DNA of 64,000 nt from NCBI GenBank assembly GCA_023055505.1, contig JALIRH010000008.1:6449775-6513774 (forward strand), given 5' to 3'. The stretch is from Callipepla californica brunnescens. Taxonomy: Eukaryota; Chordata; Aves; Galliformes; Odontophoridae. A program made the translations under genes and the position numbers. The first letter of the stretch is position 1. Each line of letters begins with the position of its first letter. Below are positions 37,061 through 48,622 of this stretch, piece after piece. The notes beneath the pieces are model-generated. The model ran no database searches, had not been told where the DNA came from, and was given only the letters and a program-made list of their open reading frames with translations.

Positions 37061-40000
37061 TTTGAAAAAATATCTTGCCCAGCACTTTTTCATTTCTGAG
37101 AAATAGCTGCTTTACCTCTTTGAACACATAGGGAAAGGCATGTGAATTACTTCAAGATATTGTCATTCTCCTGCTCGTTTCTATCAGGGCATCCAACATT
37201 AGCTACTTTACCCGTCTTTCTGAATGTCCCTCCAGTCTATCTAGATTTCGTTCTTTGTTAAATATTCCAAGCCTTCACAATCTCTGCTGTCCTTCAAAAC
37301 AGTGTCATGGAATTTTATTTATTTGTTGTTGTATAGGGAATGGCACGTACTCATAGCTTTTTAATTTCCTTCTGTTAGGGGAGAACTGCAAGATTTTCTC
37401 GTGATGTTAAATTAAAGTTTTAAAATTCATTTGCATAGATCAATTGTTTGATGTTTGCTCTCTCAGTTTTTAGAAGCAGAAAATTACTAGAAGGATTTGC
37501 TGCTGACACAGCAAATTTTAAATGGATACTAGAGAGCATTTGTGGGAAATGTGTTTCATTAGCTAGAGTAGAAACATTCAGTAGAAAGTTAATTTAATGA
37601 GTAATATTCATTCATTCATTGAAACTCATCACCTTAATCCTCTGTGATCTGCGTGGTGAAAGAAATCAGCAAGTTTTGAATGTTAAAAAAAAAATTACTG
37701 AGAAACAAGCAGCATACCAGGAGTTGTTAGAAATTACCTGTAAGGGATATTTCTTTAAACTGTATAAAATTTTAAGTAATGCAGTCATCTAAAAGGGAAG
37801 TGCTAGAGTGAAGTTTCCTTCTGACACTTTCAGGGAAGAAAACAAAGAGGTCTGTATGGTTGATTGTGTAAGTGAAGAGAAATGAACCATTTTCAGTGGT
37901 AACAGACACATTGTTGAGGTGAAACCTCTATGTCTGTGTGATACAAAACTCAGCAACACCCAAGCACATCTATATGAATTGCTTCATAGATTTCTCTGTA
38001 TACTTTGTGATTTTTGCACCTAAAGCCATAGTGAAACCACAAAATGCAATGGTGTGTGCTGATCTGTCCTTCCCAAATGAATAGTTGTTTTTTTTCCCTT
38101 TCTTTTTGCTCCTGTAAGATAGGTAAGTACAAGTGACAAAACAAAGAAACCAAAAAATTATCCTGAAATTAACGAAACTTCAGAAATGGTGACTCAAGAA
38201 ATTGGTGAAAAAAAATAGTAGGAATATACTGGGTAGTTTCAGTCTACATCTGCCATAGAGAACCATCCTGTTCTTTTGTTGGTTTTATGTTGATGCAACT
38301 TTTGGGCTCTGAAGGGTGAGGCCAAGCAGTTGTGCTCCTTGCATGCACTAAATTTTTTTAATATTCATGAATGCCCTATTCTCTCCTTTCAACAAATTAT
38401 TTTATGTCAATTTTTATATCCAATTAAATGTAAGGCAGCCTTAGAAAGGACTTTTTCTAGCTTAATGTCAAGGGATCACCAGTCATTTTACTCACTGTGG
38501 ACAAATGCTTTCAAGCAGAGGATCACATCCAGTTGGCTCGTGGTGTCTTCAAAAGTCAGCACCCCTCGGCTGTGATGTGGTAATGGCAGGTGCTGTGACA
38601 TGTTCCTAGTCTGGTGAAAACAAGAAATAGTCTTCAGTGGCTGTGCTTTGTGATTGCCTTGTGCTTGGACAGTGGCTGGTGCAGTTAACTCATTTCAGCT
38701 GAGGGTTAGCAGCTTCTCAAAATGTGCAGAATCATTTACATGTGACTGTCTGACCATCTTCATGTCTTTCTGTCAGCATAAAGAGACTTCAAGACAGGTT
38801 TAATGAAATTACTTCTTGGTTTAATAAACAGTTACAGTACCAGAGTGAAATAAAAGAGCCTTGGTAAAGAAGTTAATAGGTGCGCTATGTCTTCTAAGCT
38901 GTACTTAAAAACGTTGGACATTAGCTTTGGATGCAACTATCCAGTGCTGTTGAGTGATACTTCAGAGAGCAATGTGATAAAATGAAGTTAGTGGAGGAAA
39001 ATAGAAAGAAGACTGTCACAGATAATCTTCAAAACTTCAGCTATCATCCTTAAACAAATTACATAATCTTTTACTTGAATTGTTCCACTGAACTGAACAC
39101 AGTTATGTTCCTGAGGGAGCGTAGTTCCTGTCAAAATGAGACACAGTCTGGGTTGGCTGAGGCCAGTGGAGATCAAGATGTGCATTTGTGGCTACTGATC
39201 CAAAATAACTTGCGTCAAATGAGAAGTCCACAAAGTCCAATGTGTCATTGTTGAAATGAAACATAGAAAGTTTTCTCCACTTTCAGTTGTGCAGCGTAAT
39301 TTCTTTTCACTTGTTACTTGTCAATACAAAGGTTTTCAGGAATATGCCCCTTGATTTGTTGAGATTGTCTGTTAAATCTACTTTCAGAGCAACTACATCT
39401 AGTTATTATTAGGACTGGCGTTGGCTGTATTTACATTGGAAGTACAGACTTCAGCAAGTATTTCAAGAAAATATTGCACTACTACATGCACTTCCCTTTG
39501 CAGCGATTAATTTGTTTTCACTAGGCCCTAGATTTTTTCTCCAGATTTGATATACAGACCCTGAAATTCATTAATCATGTATTAACTCTGGGGTACTAAG
39601 TTAACATTGCAAAGGAGTGGAGGGTGTAGAGTGAGAGTGGGGTTGATTTTCCTCTTAGAAATAGCACTCCTGGGCAAAGCACTTCTTAGAGCAACAGATT
39701 TTTTTGCTATTAAGTTTCCTAGTCCCTTGTTGTTCACACTGTTCTTAACAAAAGGGTAGTTCTTGATTCCCTGAATAAACCTGTGTAGAGTCAGAAGAGT
39801 TTAAAATTTTCTGAATACCAAAACTGAATGGTACATATTAATTTTCTTTGCTAAATACCATGTACATGTTTCAGTCTTTTGTCTGCTATGTTAGTCATAC
39901 ATTATCATTGTATAATGAATTGATAAAGATGCTTCTCTTAGAAACGATAGGCATATGAAGAATTCATGCCTTCAGAAATCCAAATTTCTGTGGCCTGCCT

Positions 40001-40210
40001 TGCCATCCCTGCCCTAGCAAAACGAGAAGTATGCGGTTAGGGAATGTTCAGTAAGGGATTTCATTTCCTCCACATGAGAAGTTAAAGATTTCCAAAATGC
40101 ATAATAAAAAAAGTAAAAAACAAACAACAACAACAACAAAAAAACTAACTAATGCAGATGTTTTTACTGTAATGATCTTATTAGGAAAGCAATATCTAGA
40201 AGTTAATGAA

Positions 40211-40472
40211 TGTGATAGGACGAGGGGAAATGGCCACAATCTGAAGCATAGGGAGTTCCACACAAATGTGTGTGGGAGCTTCTTCACAGTGCAGTGACGG
40301 AGCACTGGCACAGGCTGCACAGAGAGGTGGTGGATCTCCTTCTCTGGAGATGTTCAAGACCCACCTGGATGCCTGCCTGTGCAACCTGGGCTGGGAGCTG
40401 CTTTAGCAGGGAGTTGGACTCAATGATCTCTAGCGGTCCCTTCCAACCCCTACAATTCTGTGATTCTGTGAT
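40211..40472 (+). mobile_element. CR1 LINE 3' end, short diverged copy
   Basis: Starting at GATAGGACGAGGGG, the sequence follows the CR1 3' region: ORF2 end (GGCACAGGCTGCACAGAGAGG), the segment TTCAAGACCCACCTGGATGCC, then GTTGGACTCAATGATCTCTAG, CCCTTCCAACCCCTACA and a tail of two ATTCTGTG octamers (40455-40470). The 3' UTR resembles the chicken CR1-B/C/D type. The coding part has lost its frame and seems shortened inside compared with the copy at 18.9 kb. The tail octamer and UTR differ from those of that copy, so the two belong to different CR1 subfamilies. Confidence 0.92.
40455..40472 (+). repeat. (ATTCTGTG)n, CR1 terminal octamer
   Basis: Two copies of ATTCTGTG plus two bases mark the CR1 3' terminus. 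This differs from the TCTATGAA array of the other CR1 copy. Confidence 0.9.
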
Positions 40473-41028
40473 ATAGACATGAAGAAATCTTTAGTCTATT
40501 TAACTGTTTAAGGTCTCAAGTGGTCCTAGTAAACAGAAAACAGTAAGAGCAATAAAGCATTACTTCAAAGTAAGTGAGCAGAATAGGTATGAAATAGGAT
40601 GTGAAATTTGCCATTGGGTAGTGAAATGACTGATATTTCAGTGTGGATGCAAGCAATGTGTATATAATGACATTCTAGGCAAACAAATCTTTTACAACAA
40701 TGCTCAGATCAGTTTTATGGCTGTTTTGTACCTACTTGCGTAGCTTTTATTATAAAACTAGAACAAAATGAAGTAAATTTTAAAAGTTGGTTATTATTCT
40801 CTGTGTATGTTCTAAAATAGGCTTTCTTGTGCTTTCTGTAGTTTGAGAATATACTTTGAAGAGACTGGTGCTAATTCTATGTGAATGAGATTCTCATTTT
40901 CTTAAAGCGAGAGTATCTTGAGATAAAATGAAACAGGTCCTGATATTTTATCTAGCAATGAATAATTCATATAAGATGAAAAAGAAATAAAATACCGTCT
41001 TTACAAGTGAAAATATGATTATAGTTAC

Positions 41029-41109
41029 ATAGTTACTAAAACTGTAAGATAGTTGTAGTTATAATATATAATATAAACTACAACTGTAACTTTAATATAG
41101 TTACTAAAA
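41029..41109. repeat. Inverted repeat bracketed by 13-bp direct repeats
   Basis: The 13-mer ATAGTTACTAAAA occurs at 41029-41041 and 41097-41109. Between them lies a perfect 10-bp inverted repeat, AGTTGTAGTT at 41051-41060 and AACTACAACT at 41076-41085, around a 15-base loop of only A and T. The whole could fold into a cruciform. The arrangement resembles a tiny insertion with a target duplication, but 13 bp is long for a miniature transposon, and slippage or gene-conversion origins are possible. Confidence 0.6.
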
Positions 41110-41190
41110 AGTGGATAACTACAGAACTGGGGAAAAAAAAACCTTTTCGAAATATATCAAATACTAAATATTTTTGTACTTTAATTTCAG

Positions 41191-41320
41191 GCATCCCTTT
41201 GGGTTACTTTCACAGAGTTCACATAATCTGACTAGACTGGTAATATTGGTAGTTTTACTGCAGATGATGTTGTTGTTGTTTCCAAAAACAATGCGTGTGC
41301 AAAGAGATTTGTTCATAGTG
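41191..41320 (+). other. Candidate coding exon with hydrophobic segment
   Basis: A strong acceptor (TTTTTGTACTTTAATTTCAG, ending 41190) and a good donor (ATAGTG|GTGAGT, intron from 41321) enclose 130 bases. Only the frame beginning at 41192 is open; it runs to the donor in phase 0 (43 codons after one leading base). It encodes a hydrophobic stretch (RLVILVVLLQMMLLLFP) that could span a membrane, followed by a basic segment. I do not recognise the peptide. It is the best splice-pair-plus-open-frame combination in the window, yet could still be chance or a noncoding exon. Confidence 0.2.
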
Positions 41321-42703
41321 GTGAGTAATTCTGAATGGCAACACAGATTTCAAAGTATTCAAGTGCTATTTATTTGCTTCCTGATGTTATACACATTTTG
41401 GTAATCCCTTTCCCTTAGCTGATGATGACATGATTCACATTACAAGAAATTTATATTCTTCTATCTTCCTACTAAACAAGTTTATAAAGGGATTTGTCTG
41501 GTGTGATTGCTGATGTCTTGTGTTGCTGAGAAATGAAGTAATTTCCCATCTTATGAATATTTTCTATTAGATATACTATGAAAAATATTCTTAAGATATC
41601 TACTAAAAATACTTAAGAAGTATTTGAAGACCCATAATTCTATAACTTACTACCACAGATTATATTAAAGAGGGAGAATGAAATAAGTAATTCTTTTGCT
41701 GATGGAAGTTGGCAGCCGTATCACTCATTTCTTTAGTGAAATGGATTCCATGGAATTAATGTTGGACATAAAAAAAAAAAATCCTATGAGAGGCAAAACT
41801 GCTTAAATTACAGCCTTATAAATATGACAGGTCTTCCGTTGGCATAAGAATGAAGACTTGTAATAAACTACAGTCTTAACTGTAAAAATGGTATGGAAGC
41901 ATGGTATTCCAATTTCTAAGAACACAGGACTCCTGCTGAGCAGCAAACCTCATCTCATACAAGTAGATGCAATACCCGTGGCTTTTTCTTGGTCAGATTG
42001 CAGCACAAATAACACGGCCTTTGGTACTGGAAGCCTTTAAGATGTTTTCATTGTGATGAATTGTGGAATTTTACTGCGGGACAATTTTTTTGTGTGTGTG
42101 TTTTGCTTTCTTTCAGCAATTATAATTTTCTTTCAACTTGGAGGTAAATTTTCAGGCTTCTAACCAATATATTGGCCATCCTGCAAATCAGAGTTGATGC
42201 ACTTTTCTTGTGAACAGCATTTCCTTGCTCAGTTCTCCTCTGTCCTAAACAACTGTCTTTGATATTCCACTAAGCTACTTTCATTCTAAGGGTCCTTCTG
42301 AGCAGATACTGAACAGACGAATGGCTATGAATATTATTATTACTTTAATAGTGAAGATGGTGCTATCTTATGTCTTGATCAAATGTTTTATTTGTTCTTC
42401 GTTTCTTTGTGGAAAAACAACTTCATCTTTTTAGAAACAGACAATTGTAAGAGGGAAAGTGTATTTTATACAGATCATATCATGACTCTCTGGGTCAGTA
42501 ATGATGCCTTTAATTAAATAATTATTCAGAGGAACAGCCTGTAGGCATGGTGAATTGTATTTATTTAAGATTGCTACCATTTGTGTGAGAGTACAGGCAC
42601 ATTTCTTATTATCAAAGCTTTATTTTTTTTGCCTGAGATTTCTTTGTGTTGTGTTCGACATTTAAACACACTTTTTGGTAGGCATTATTAGTAGTTCCCA
42701 AAC
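41321..42703. other. Unique noncoding sequence
   Basis: No gene or transposon is recognised between the candidate exon and the LTR. It holds A12 at 41770-41781 and otherwise ordinary A+T-rich DNA. Confidence 0.5.
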
Positions 42704-43260
42704 TGTCTTTGTTGTGGCTGTGCAGTACAGCAAGCAGCTTGGTGCCACACAGCCTTTTGCTTAACCCCCCCGCGGGATGGGGGAAAGAATTTGAAAAATA
42801 AGGTTAAAACTTCTGGATTGAGAGGTTGAGATAAAAACTATTCATGCAGATAGATGGAAGAGAAAAATAACAATAATAATAATAAAATATATACACAAAA
42901 AAGTGATGTGCAAAGCAATTGCTCACCACCTACTGACCAATGCCCAGTCAGTCCACCCTGCCCAACTCCCCTCAGGTTTCTCATTTTTTTATCTGACACT
43001 GCATGGTATGGAATATTCCTTTGGCCAGTTTAGGTCAGCTGGCACTGGCTCTATGCCCTCCCAGCAATTTGTGTCCCTCAGCCCCTTTGCTGGCAGAACA
43101 GTATAAGAAGCTGAAGCATCCTCAGCTCTGTGCAGCACTGCTCAGCAACAGCTGAGATGTTGGTTTGTTATTGACATTGCTTTTCTCATAAAACAAAAAC
43201 ATAGCATTGTAGCAGACAGTATGAAGAAAAATCAACTCTGTCCCAGCTGCAACCAGGGCA
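42704..43260 (-). mobile_element. Solo LTR of an avian ERVL-like endogenous retrovirus
   Basis: On the minus strand the element starts TGCCCTGGTTGCAGCTGGGA at 43260 and ends with CA at 42704, about 557 bases with the usual TG...CA ends. I recognise its landmarks from an LTR family common in birds: the CTGGCCAAAGGAATATTCCATACC block (here about 43005-43029), GGTGGTGAGCAATTGC (about 42918-42933), the TTATTATTATT run (42872-42885 on the plus strand) and the CCCATCC...GGGGG end. The usual TATA region is degraded. There is no internal retroviral region next to it, so it is a solo LTR left by recombination. The five bases on either side do not match, so no target duplication is visible. The family name is from memory. 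Confidence 0.75.
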
Positions 43261-46200
43261 GCTGCCTTAAATGAGTCTTCCTGAAGTTGGTTACTTCATT
43301 CATGTTGCTCTTTTTATTCTCTTCAACTTCTCTTTCTGAATTTTCAAATGCTACGGTGGGTGGGGACCTAACCAAGGAATCCCTTTTTCTGTAGGTGATT
43401 TAAGTATACGTAAAACAAACAAAATTGAAGTGCTTTGCCAGCTGTCAGAGACTTATGTCTTAAGACAGATTTTTCCAAAATTGCTTGAAATTTAATTTCC
43501 TAGTTTAGTCCTTGACCAGATGGATCTATACCTTTCTTTCTTCAAGGTGCTTCCCCACTTGTCATGTTATTCCATTACTGCCCAACTTTGGTAGCTACTT
43601 TGCTCACTTTGCATTTCAGAAAGTTAATGGGCCCTTTGTGAATTAAATGAATCTGACAGTTGGAGACATTTGTGATGAGTTTTATGGCATATTTTTCAAC
43701 TTCTGTTGCTGGAGTAAATTATTTTTTACTACCACAATATGAATTCATCAATGAACTAATGATCACAAAAGGCAAGTGATGGTTCCCTTCTGCAGGTTCA
43801 TGTCTTTGCCGTCAGTGTGCAGTACTCTTGCAAACTGAAGTCCCCAAAGACGATTGAAGTCAGTGTGCTTGAAAGCAGAAAATATTTGAATTGGTGTATG
43901 GATGCTCTCATGCAGAAGTCAAGTAGTCTTAGACTGCCAGAACTTAATCTTCTTAGCAACATGTGGCATCACGTTTTCTTGAGAGGGTTGGATTACAGAG
44001 TTGTGTTAAACCTGGATCACAGTTTATACTTGAATTGCAATGTGCTTCATTGTACTGCATTTCATGGCTTTAGCTGATCTGCCTTTATTTATTATTATTT
44101 TTTTAATTCAGTGCTTGAAACGTGGATTCAGTCTTTATTTGTGGAGCTGGCTAAATATGTGGAAAGTGTCTATGCTGTCTTTACGTGCAATTAAGTTGTC
44201 TCAAGCAGCCACTGATTTGTTTAAAAAGCAGACATCTTGGTATTTTCTTGCATGTTTAAGACAGTAACGTGTCCAAATCACTTAAACTAAAATATGTTCA
44301 GTTTACTCCTTTTCATAATTCATCAGGTGTTGTAAAGCACAGATGATCAAAATTAAGTGTTTAGCAAGATAAGCTGGTCTTCAGCTGGCAAATGGGTATA
44401 TTTACTAAAAGCATCTCACATGGCTTGGGAGTTTGCAGAAATGTCAGCATTAATCAGTTCTCATTTGCAAAATTACACAAATGTGACAAATGCAGACATT
44501 GCCAATTTTTGTTTTTATTTACTTTTTTTTCCCCAAAAAGTAAAATGCAACCAAAACTACCTTCAGCCTTCTTCAAGGACATTCTTATTATTCCATGCAG
44601 GTTCAAGACCCCGTGGAGGTGAGTTATACTGTGCTTAGTAATTGGCCCAAGGAGCTTAGACAAATCAGACCAGGGATAAAGGAACTGAGAGCAAGAAAAA
44701 CAAAATGAGCAATGGTGCTTTCTGACTGTCACATTAGTATCACATTTTCCTTTCTGTTTTGTGGGGAAAAAAGTAAAAATCTGTGTGGTAAGTAGTGTTA
44801 AAGAGACAGAAAGACAAAAACAGATAGATGGGGGGAACAGAGAGTACAAAAAATGGGATAAAATTAAAAGCTTGGAGTATGATAAGGGGCTCAGAGGGAG
44901 AAAGAAAATGGTTGCCTAAATAATAAGACTCCTCAGCCAAACCATCACCACAAAACCGTGCTGCCCCACACATTCTGGCACTTTTAGGTCAGGATTAATC
45001 TGTCCCAGTTCAGGAGCTTCGAGTCTGGTTTTTCATATTTCACAATTTATGGTTTTCCTAAATGAGAATAAATAGGTCTTTCAAGGAATAATTAATCATA
45101 TGACAGAGACTGAGACAACACAATTCCTAGTGCATCAGTAATACTGTAACACCATGGCCCAAATGTCAGTATAGGTATGTACATTTCTATATATCTGTAT
45201 ATTTGCCTACATTACTTTTTCCTGCTTTTTGTTTTGCTGAGTTTAGGTAAGTGAAAGGCCTTTGAATCCCTTCTGTTTGTTTTTCATTTTTACTAGTCAG
45301 AACACCAATTCTCTATTTGAGTTTTCAGTCCGTGGTTCACAGTCAGCATTGTGGGTACACTAAGAAAAACTCCTTTTAAAAGTAATCCTCTTTTATTTTC
45401 ACAGCTATCCATTTGGTGCTGTGTTCCTGAAAACCTGAACACTGCATGAGACTTTTGCCTTTATGTTGTTCACTTCCTAGAAATAAGGTTTAGACTGTTG
45501 TCATGACAGGAATTATTGAACTTTGCTGTGATAGGTTGTAGAAGTAATGGTGACAAACAAGTAATATGCAATAGATGAAATGGGTCTCGGCACTATCATG
45601 AAAAGAGTATAACCCCAAACTGCACAGGACCAGTGGAAAAGAGATGAAGTTACTGACAGAGGCAACTGATCTGGCTTTGAGGAAAAACCCTCTGCCAGTT
45701 ATATGGTGCAGAAGAGACAGAACTGAGGGTTGTCTGACAAAGGAGCAGGAAAGAAATGAAGGGAAACTGAATGCATACATAGCCCAGCGAAACTGAAAAT
45801 GAATGAGAATGCAGAGAGAAGTACGATCCACTCATCTGGAAATGCCTTTCAAAACTCCTGTGTAATGGATGCTCTTGGGAGAACATTTACCCAAACAACA
45901 GCAAGTAATCCCTAATTGAACTTCCAGAATCTTTTTCTTGACTGCACAAAGCAGTTGCACACATCCTGCCATTTCTACTTTTCTCTTCTTTTGTGCTGCT
46001 GCTGATTGATAGAATGATTTTTGCAGTCGCCACTATAGCATAAATAATTGCAGCACAACCGAGTGGAGCTTGTTTGTTGTTGTTTTGTTTTGTCTCATCT
46101 TATTTTTGGGTTTGTGTCATTCTTTCTTTTTCAGTAAAACCAACTAATTGGATTATAAACATGTGATCTATTTAGAAACAAATCCACGTGCCCTATTTTG

Positions 46201-48469
46201 ATTTAGGCAAGTGAGTTTGCGAAACATTTACAAAATATTTTGAATCAGAAGAAGAGCCTTATTTTGAAATACAAGTATCCACACTCCCATATGCATCCAA
46301 AGTTAACTAATAGGTTACTGCAGATCATGGATCTAAGTTGTACTTTGTGTAACTGAATTTCTTGTTATTAAGACTCAAACAGGACAGTATTTCTTCTTTT
46401 ATGCCTAGAATGCTGTTGTCCTTAAAACAGAAAATAGGGAAAAGAAAAGAAAACATGCTTGTGAAACCAGAACCATCCACATACCACACACTTAGCCCAT
46501 ATCAATTTGCACAGCCCACTCTCATGGAGCACAGCCGTGTTCGCATGGGCTGCGTTTGGTGTCAGCTGATACATTATACATAAACGTATTTTACAATTAC
46601 TTGCCAGACACCTAGAAGTTTATTTTAGTAATTTGAATTTTATTACAAAAGGTACTGTATCTGGATTCTACATTGATTTTTGTTCATTGCTTTCACAGCG
46701 AGACCGTGCTTGAAAATCATTAAAGACTCAATGAATCTTACAGGTGCCATAATTTGAATAGATTCTCATCTTTCTCCTGTAGTTGTCCTTCTGTTTATGT
46801 AGTCTACAAGGGCCCCACCTGAGTGTTGTCTGCAAGAAATGATGAAATAAGTTGTTTAAACAACACCAGGAGTTTGAATGAACCAGAGCACATTCTATTA
46901 TTTCTGGGCTCTGTCAAAGAAAAGCTCTGCAGCTTTCAAGACAAGAATAACTGTCTTCCCCTTTTAATAACTAACAGTTTAATGCTTCATTACATTTTTT
47001 TGCTTGTGCTTGAGAACAATGGTCATATACATGGTGCTGAAGAATTCCATTATGTTTGCTTCAATCTGTTGTGTATGAAAACAGATACCTAACTGCGGCT
47101 GAAAATGCTGGAGTTACTGATAGTCTATTGCTTAGTTCACATCCAGGAGTTCTGGAGGAGGACATGTTGTCTGTGAAAGTAGTAATGAAACTGAAGGTAG
47201 AGAATTCAGTAACTTGCTGAAGTACAGAAACTCAGAGGCAAAACCTGTGATGGATTTGAGGCTTTTAAAATCCTTTATTCCAGTTGCATTACTACTCTTT
47301 TTGCCCTTGCAGCCACTCCCAGAGGGACAAAATGTAGGGTATTTCTATCACTTGATGAGCATTCCTTCATAGTACTGAGCTTTGTTCAAGGAATTAGTTC
47401 AGGAGGAAGAACCTGTGTCATGGTTTATTTATTTTTAAAGAAAACCTGAATAGTTCTCAAATGCATGTATTAGGGTTTTTTTTTTTTTTTTTTTTTTTTG
47501 GTTATTCATTTTTGAGCCCCTAAGAAAGGGTTTATTGTTAGCATTTTAGGCAATCTCTCTTTGTTCAGTTTAGCCAGTGATTTCTAGTTTATTTATATAT
47601 TTTCCTCCCTCCCAGTTCAAGAGGAGGTTGATCTCATCACCAAATTTGATGCAATTCTGGCAATAATTGAGGTGATTAGTACTAGCTATCAGTTTTACCC
47701 TTCAGAATAAAATGTGGCAAGTGAATAAAGCCTGATGGCATAGCTGTGCAAAATTTCATTTAACAGCTCATTGCAGGCAGGCCAAGTTGGATTGCCAGAT
47801 ATATCAAATCACTTTTATAGATCTAAGCTGTCTACCCCCTGATTTTCTTAATCGTAAATGGTATAACAGATATTGCTATAGTTTTCCCATGCATTGTAAA
47901 AGAAAAGTGTTTTAAATGAGGAGCAGAGCAAGCTGATTTGTTTGGTTAAGTTTACAGGTATAGATTGTATGTACTCCAGATGTTTGCACACATTTCTGGA
48001 GTCCTAGAGCCCTTTATTTCTCCCACATCCAGTTTGAATACCCCCAAACAAGTCCAGTCAGTAAGCGATTGCTGTCAGTGAGTTACTAAAATGTTTCATC
48101 TGTTATATTTATGTACTTTTCATTCAAGAATGAATAGCTGTGCTGTGCTGTTTCCAATTCCAGATATGTTGAAATGTGCCAGAATACAAGCTGCTTGCTT
48201 TGTTTGCAGCTACTTTGTTGGTTCTGACTCTTAGCACACGGGATAAGAGGAGAGGAGGGAAGTAATGGATGTAAACGCCAAAAAGTATCTGTTTTTCTGT
48301 ATTGTATTTTGTATTTTTCTGTATTGATATTTTATCTAGTTGTGTTTTGTGGGTTGTTTTTTGTTTGATTGTTTTTTGTCTAGGTTTGCTATCTATATAT
48401 GGTTTGTGTATGTGTAATATTGTTAGGTAGATTTTTCTACTCTTTCATCATGGTCTTCACCACATTTTG
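43261..48469. other. Unique noncoding sequence
   Basis: About 5.2 kb without a recognisable gene. It contains the longest non-transposon open frame of the window, 131 codons on the minus strand (44849-44454). That frame is rich in Ser, Phe, Cys and Leu, has no domain I know, and I regard it as chance. T24 lies at 47476-47499. No mobile element was recognised. Confidence 0.5.
47476..47499. repeat. Poly(T) run, 24 bases
   Basis: An uninterrupted T24. On the minus strand it could be the poly(A) remnant of a retroposed sequence, but I saw no recognisable body ending at it. It is likely length-variable. Confidence 0.9.
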
Positions 48470-48622
48470 CACGCAAGTCCTGGGAAGTAAGGAAGTGCTA
48501 TTACCTTCTTTTGAAAGATGAGGAGATGATGCACAGAGAGGTGAAGTGACTTGTTTAAGATCGCACACGAAGCTCACAGTGAAATGGGATTTGAAGGCAA
48601 ATCCTTTGGACTGATGCCCTGA
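48470..48622 (+). mobile_element. MIR-like CORE-SINE relic
   Basis: The segment tracks the MIR consensus I know: GTGCTATTACC, then GATGAGGAGATGATGCACAG, AGAGGTGAAGTGACTTG, a degraded AAGATCGCACACGAAGCTC, and finally AAATGGGATTTGAAGGCAAA. The order and spacing match the core and 3' half of MIR (the GATGAGGAAACTGAGGCACAG and AGAGGTTAAGTAACTTG blocks). MIR was active before the bird-mammal split, so a bird copy this legible is very old. It has no coding capacity. Confidence 0.75.

Larger units (their letters stand above)
30011..40210. other. Unique noncoding sequence
   Basis: About 10 kb with no gene or transposon end recognised. Simple sequence includes a CT-rich tract at 30455-30484, T16 at 31335-31350, T15 at 33905-33919 and a TA run at 35763-35775. 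The segment 36540-36720 has repeated TAATTAG cores, and 36836-37060 is extremely A+T-rich; both are listed separately. Open frames are all under 95 codons and lack recognisable domains. Confidence 0.5.

Noticed and set aside
42903..43106. 67-codon plus-strand frame
   Set aside because: Lies wholly inside the LTR and opposite to its orientation.
44454..44849. 131-codon open frame on the minus strand
   Set aside because: Rich in Ser, Phe, Leu and Cys with no domain I know, no CpG-rich promoter, and broken by nothing more than low stop density; a chance frame of this length is plausible in 64 kb.
45490..45831. 113-codon open frame on the minus strand
   Set aside because: Composition like the translated purine/pyrimidine-biased DNA around it, no recognisable motif, and overlapped by another frame of similar quality.
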